Below, one piece after another: positions 60,557 through 64,000 of a stretch of 64,000 nt of DNA. The first letter of the stretch is position 1, and every line of letters begins with the position of its first letter. The notes beneath the pieces were generated by a model, which saw only the letters and a program-made list of their open reading frames with translations, ran no database searches and was not told the origin of the DNA. The position numbers and the translations under genes are program-made. The stretch is from Phnomibacter ginsenosidimutans (GTDB lineage Bacteria > Bacteroidota > Bacteroidia > Chitinophagales > Chitinophagaceae): contig NZ_CP046566.1 in NCBI RefSeq assembly GCF_009740285.1, positions 1,732,501-1,796,500 of the forward strand, given 5' to 3'.

Positions 60557-61752
60557 GTACAACCAACCAACATACCAGCTTTGTAATGATGGGCCTGCAG
60601 CCTTGGGATATTGAAATTGGCAGCAATTTCAAAAACATGGCGGAGGAATTGTCGAAGCATTACCCGGTGTTGTACATCAACCGGGCACTCGATCGTATTT
60701 CTGCTATTCGCCAGCGAAAGGATGCAAAGATTATTCAACGGAAAAAAGTTCGTGCATCTGGAAGCCTGTTGATTGAGGAAGTACAACCCAACCTGTTTGT
60801 ATTGACACCAACTGTTATTCTTGAATCCATCAACTGGATTGGACATGCAGGTTTGTTTGACTGGTTAAATAAACGAAACAACCAGCGCCTTGCTATAGAT
60901 ATTGAAAAAGGAATGCAGCAGCTACATTTTCAGCAACCGTATTTACTCATCGATAATGATTTTTTTCGAGGACAATACCTCAATGAATTGCTGCCGGTGA
61001 AAGCCACGATATACTACATCCGTGATTATCTGAATGCGCAACCTTATTTCAGTAAGCATGGTAAAAGACTGGAGCCTGCTCTCATGGCCAAAGCCAATTG
61101 TGTAGTAGCTAATTCAAAATATTTGTCCGATTACGGCAAGCAAAACAATCAGCATAGCTACGATATTGGTCAGGGTTGTGATTTTAGTGGCTTGCAGACT
61201 GAATCATTGCCTTGTCCGGAAGATTTGGCCGGCATTGCTAAGCCAATCATTGGCTATACAGGCGCATTGATACAATCAAGGTTGGGGATAGAATTGCTGG
61301 AGCATGTAGCTCAATATGTAAAGGCATCGTTGGTATTGGTGGGGCCGGAAGATGAGGCATTTCGCAACAGCATACTGCATCAATTGCCGAACGTGCATTT
61401 CTTGGGTACTAAGCCTGCTGCATCCTTGTATGCCTATATACAGCATTTTGATGTGTGTATCAATCCACAGGTGCTTAATGAACTCACTATTGGCAATTAT
61501 CCCAGAAAAATAGATGAGTATCTGGCATTGGGAAAAGATATTGTAGCCACCAAAACTGTAGCTATGGAAATGTTTGAACCCTATGTAAAAACAGCGGAAA
61601 GCCAAGAAGATTTTGCAGCGGCAATCAACGCATATTTACAACAGCCGGGTGATGCCGCCATGCAAGCAAATCGAAAAGCCTTTGCTTTGTCGCATACATG
61701 GGCTGCTTCCATTGCTGCTATGTTTAATGCGATGCAAAAAGCAGGAATTTAA
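60553..61752 (+). CDS. Glycosyltransferase, GT-B fold (TuaH/GT4-like)
   Basis: A 399-residue GT-B enzyme. The C-terminal half has the usual GT4 donor-site pattern: KPIIGYTGALIQSRLGIELL, LVLVGPEDEAF, NVHFLGTKPAASLYAYIQHF, FDVCINPQ and RKIDEYLALGKDIVATK. The N-terminal part with QPWDIEIGSNFKNMAEELSK resembles TuaH-like transferases. The ATG at 60553 overlaps the flippase stop by 4 bp and is preferred to an upstream in-frame start at 60544. Confidence 0.88.
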   Translation: MSTTNQHTSFVMMGLQPWDIEIGSNFKNMAEELSKHYPVLYINRALDRISAIRQRKDAKIIQRKKVRASGSLLIEEVQPNLFVLTPTVILESINWIGHAGLFDWLNKRNNQRLAIDIEKGMQQLHFQQPYLLIDNDFFRGQYLNELLPVKATIYYIRDYLNAQPYFSKHGKRLEPALMAKANCVVANSKYLSDYGKQNNQHSYDIGQGCDFSGLQTESLPCPEDLAGIAKPIIGYTGALIQSRLGIELLEHVAQYVKASLVLVGPEDEAFRNSILHQLPNVHFLGTKPAASLYAYIQHFDVCINPQVLNELTIGNYPRKIDEYLALGKDIVATKTVAMEMFEPYVKTAESQEDFAAAINAYLQQPGDAAMQANRKAFALSHTWAASIAAMFNAMQKAGI

Positions 61753-61761
61753 TAGAAGCGT

Positions 61762-61866
61762 ATGGCACAACGTAACAGCACCAATGATCGCATACTGGAA
61801 GTAATTCTTACCACCATGATTGCTGTGGCCATGTTATTTATTTTCATGAAAGTGTTGTTTTTCTAA
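61762..61866 (+). CDS. 34-residue single-helix membrane peptide
   Basis: A short gene encoding a charged N-terminus (MAQRNSTNDRI) followed by one strongly hydrophobic helix (VILTTMIAVAMLFIFM) and ending KVLFF. It starts 9 bp after the preceding stop and ends 3 bp before the next start, so it fits exactly within the operon, which is the main evidence that it is real. The function is unknown; it could be an accessory subunit of the polymerase encoded next. Confidence 0.55.
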   Translation: MAQRNSTNDRILEVILTTMIAVAMLFIFMKVLFF

Positions 61867-61869
61867 AGT

Positions 61870-63331
61870 ATGAGACTGGCATCAAATACATACAAAGCAT
61901 GGATTGATACCCTCATCGGTAAAGCAGTTTTAATTGCCATTACAGCTGTGGTGGCTTTTCTGGTGGCATCCAACCAACTGGTGCTGGCAATGGCTGTAGC
62001 AGCAGCGCCATTGGGTATTGGTTTCGTATTGGCTGTATTGGGCAATCCTTACTTTGGTTTTTATGCGCTATTCGCCTACACGTTCATCATGTTTATGCCG
62101 GGGCGTGTATTGGGAACAGATTTACCAGTGGGTATTGGCGCCGAATTATTAACGGTACTGGTACTGATGAGTGCTTTGCTCCGCAAAAAAGTGCAGCAGC
62201 AAAAGATAGATGGTTTTGTGCGGCAGCCGGTAAGCATCATGCTCATCATCTACACTGCGTATTTACTCGTTGAGTTTTTCAATCCCAATATGCGCAGCAT
62301 GTCCGGGCTTATTTTCTATTATCGGAAAGTACTGGCCTTTCTGCTTATTTATTACATCGCTTATTTGTTACTCGACGATTTGCCCAAAATTGTTCGCTTT
62401 TTTAAGTTCTGGCTCATCATGTGTGTGCTGGCCGGGCTATATGCCTGCAAACAGCAGTGGTTCGATTTTTTTGGGTTTGAAACCCGCTGGCTCATGAGTG
62501 ATCCGCACAAAGTGAAACTCTATTATCAGGGTGGCATGTTCCGTAAAATGTCATTTTTAAGCGACCCTGCTGCCAGTGGTATTTTGTTGGGTTATACTGC
62601 CGTTATTGCATTGGTATTATCGCAGTTCAAACCTTTTGCAGCATACAAACGCTGGTTGTACTTCGCATGTGCGGCCATGGTTTTAGGCGCCGTGTATTCT
62701 GGCACCCGTACATCGTATATCGTTATTGCAATTGGTGTCTCCATTTACATCCTTATGAATTTTCAGCAGAAACGAACACTCATTTTTACCGGGGTTTCAT
62801 TGTTGGCATTGGCGTTTATCTTATTTGGGCCAGTCAATAATGCCGCCATCAACCGGGTTCGTACCCTCATGAATGGCACCAACGATGCATCGCTGAAAGT
62901 GCGGGATGAAAACAGAGAATTAATTCGGCCATACATGCTTGTCGCATCCTATGGGTGGCGGATTGGCTACAAATGGGGTAGAAGGCGAACGATACAATCC
63001 CGGGCATGAACTGGCAGGTTTTCCTACCGACAGCGGCTACCTCAAATTTGCCTTGGAAGCTGGCTGGATAGGCCTGGTTATTTTGTGCCTGTTGTACTTT
63101 GTGATGATGCAACAATGTGTGCATCATTATTACCGGTCATCCAATCCTACCATCAAAGCATTGTACTGCGCCATGGCGGCGGCATTGTTTGCGCAAATTG
63201 TAGCCCACTACGGACAAATAGCCATCGGCCAAATGCCCGGCATCTTATTTTTCTTTGCAATGATGGCCGTCATTGGACGACTCAAACAGTTTGATGACCC
63301 CAACATTGCCTGGGAGGAAGAAGAACAGTAA
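61870..63331 (+). pseudogene. O-antigen ligase/polymerase-family (Wzy-like) protein with an apparent frameshift
   Basis: After joining, about 486 residues and about ten membrane helices. It has the family's large periplasmic loop, recognisable as VRDENRELIRPYML joined to SHPMGGGLATNGVEGERY and NPGHELAGFPTDSGYLKFALE. The frame shifts at about 62941: removing one G (CTTGTCGCAT to CTTTCGCAT) fuses the two parts with no lost residue. The enzyme would polymerise repeat units or ligate them to an acceptor. The rest of the gene is undamaged, and a sequence error is likely. Confidence 0.8.
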
Positions 63332-63369
63332 AGCCCGATTACCTACTTTTAAAACAAATCTCCACGCTT

Positions 63370-64000
63370 ATGAAACCCGGAAAGTATAGCTGCCTGATGA
63401 TTGCATTGCTGCTGAGCAGTGTAGCGGCTGTTGCACAATCACCTCAAATGAGACCTGATTCTACTATCAAAGACATCCGTCAGCGATTGATAGAACTGGC
63501 ACTACCCGGCCCCGATATGGAAATTGCCGACCGCAATGAAATCATAGCACAGCAACAATTGCAGCGTTCCAAACGCACCATCATGAACCAGCTGATTGTG
63601 ACGGGTAACCTCAATGAATTTTCTATCAAAGGCAGTCAGCCAACACAAAATCAGGCCAACCTTTTTCCGCGGTACAATATCGGTTTGCAATTGCCACTGG
63701 GTGTGATGTTTACACGAGCAAAAGACATTCGGGTAGCCGAGCAAAATGTAGCCATTGCACATGCGGAGCGTTCTAAAACTTATGGCGAAATCAAAGCCAT
63801 CATCCTGAAAAACTATGAAGACTTTTTGATGTATTCTGCACTGTTGGATGTACAAACCAAATCGACTTCTGCCGAATACCTCAACTTTTTAAAAGTGGAA
63901 AGCGACTTTGAAAACGGTGCTGCTACTGAAGATGCGTACAATGATGCATTGAAAAAGTACAACGAGGAAATGACGAAGAAAATCAATACCCAACGCAACC
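63370..64000 (+). CDS. TolC-like outer membrane efflux/export protein, 5' part
   Basis: The reading frame stays open from the ATG at 63370 to the window end (210 codons). It starts with a signal peptide (LLLSSVAAVAQ), then a helical region, a strand pair with RYNIGLQLPLGVMFTRAKD, and further helices rich in Ala/Lys/Glu (VAEQNVAIAHAERSKTYGEI). This alternation is typical of outer membrane efflux (TolC) proteins. It lies 38 bp after the polymerase gene and may provide part of the export route. The C-terminus is outside the window. Confidence 0.65.
   Translation, partial: MKPGKYSCLMIALLLSSVAAVAQSPQMRPDSTIKDIRQRLIELALPGPDMEIADRNEIIAQQQLQRSKRTIMNQLIVTGNLNEFSIKGSQPTQNQANLFPRYNIGLQLPLGVMFTRAKDIRVAEQNVAIAHAERSKTYGEIKAIILKNYEDFLMYSALLDVQTKSTSAEYLNFLKVESDFENGAATEDAYNDALKKYNEEMTKKINTQRN

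Overview
The window is about 64 kb of a Bacteroidota chromosome, most likely a Chitinophagales/Chitinophagaceae-type organism. This rests on four things: a SusC/SusD pair, several large secreted proteins ending in type IX secretion (T9SS) sorting domains, candidate promoters of the Bacteroidota type (TAnnTTTG at -7, TTG/TTTG about 19 bp upstream), and family-typical genes such as a DUF4268 protein and an OMP_b-brl_3 TonB receptor. The genus is inference.

Layout. 1-1957: 3' part of a 23S rRNA gene, a spacer with a REP-like palindrome, 5S rRNA and its terminator. 2.1-9.7 kb: a small di-haem cytochrome c, a DUF4268 protein, then a compact glycan-utilisation locus (SusC, SusD, GH53 endo-galactanase) on the minus strand. 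10-17 kb: katG, a T9SS cargo protein, YqgE, a beta-barrel protein, and ahcY divergent from an Lrp/AsnC regulator. 17.4-22.8 kb: a beta-helix protein, a four-repeat T9SS protein and a TonB-dependent receptor. 23-29.3 kb: dapF, a nucleoside phosphorylase, tRNA-Cys, a small membrane protein, and a valS-hypothetical-GNAT cluster. 29.4-36.5 kb: a DUF58 / transglutaminase / MoxR ATPase / TPR operon. 36.7-39.9 kb: a methyltransferase, a repeat-rich intergenic stretch, a DnaQ-exonuclease/GIY-YIG fusion and a lipoprotein.

39.9 kb to the end is an exopolysaccharide/capsule locus read divergently from a control region at 45.1-45.75 kb. The leftward arm has two GT2s, a GT4, a methyltransferase and a sugar-nucleotide epimerase. 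The rightward arm has a GT2, a single-domain response regulator, an initiating sugar transferase with a receiver-like N-terminal domain, a 2324-residue T9SS esterase/adhesin, a Wzc-type copolymerase, an acyltransferase, a Wzx flippase, another GT, a 34-residue membrane peptide, a Wzy/ligase-type protein and the start of a TolC-like protein. Together these cover initiation, extension, decoration, flipping, polymerisation and probably export of a surface glycan.

Two points matter most to a reader. First, six genes carry what looks like a single-base frameshift. Three are runs of five identical bases where six would restore the frame. All six are in predicted envelope or secreted proteins. I read most as sequencing or assembly errors, with phase variation or decay as less likely alternatives. 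Second, the most unusual biology is in the polysaccharide locus: the receiver protein beside a receiver-like/sugar-transferase fusion, a Wzc homologue that appears to lack the tyrosine cluster and Walker B aspartate, and a giant esterase with three copies of a domain I do not recognise. No CRISPR array, prophage, integrase or transposase was seen.
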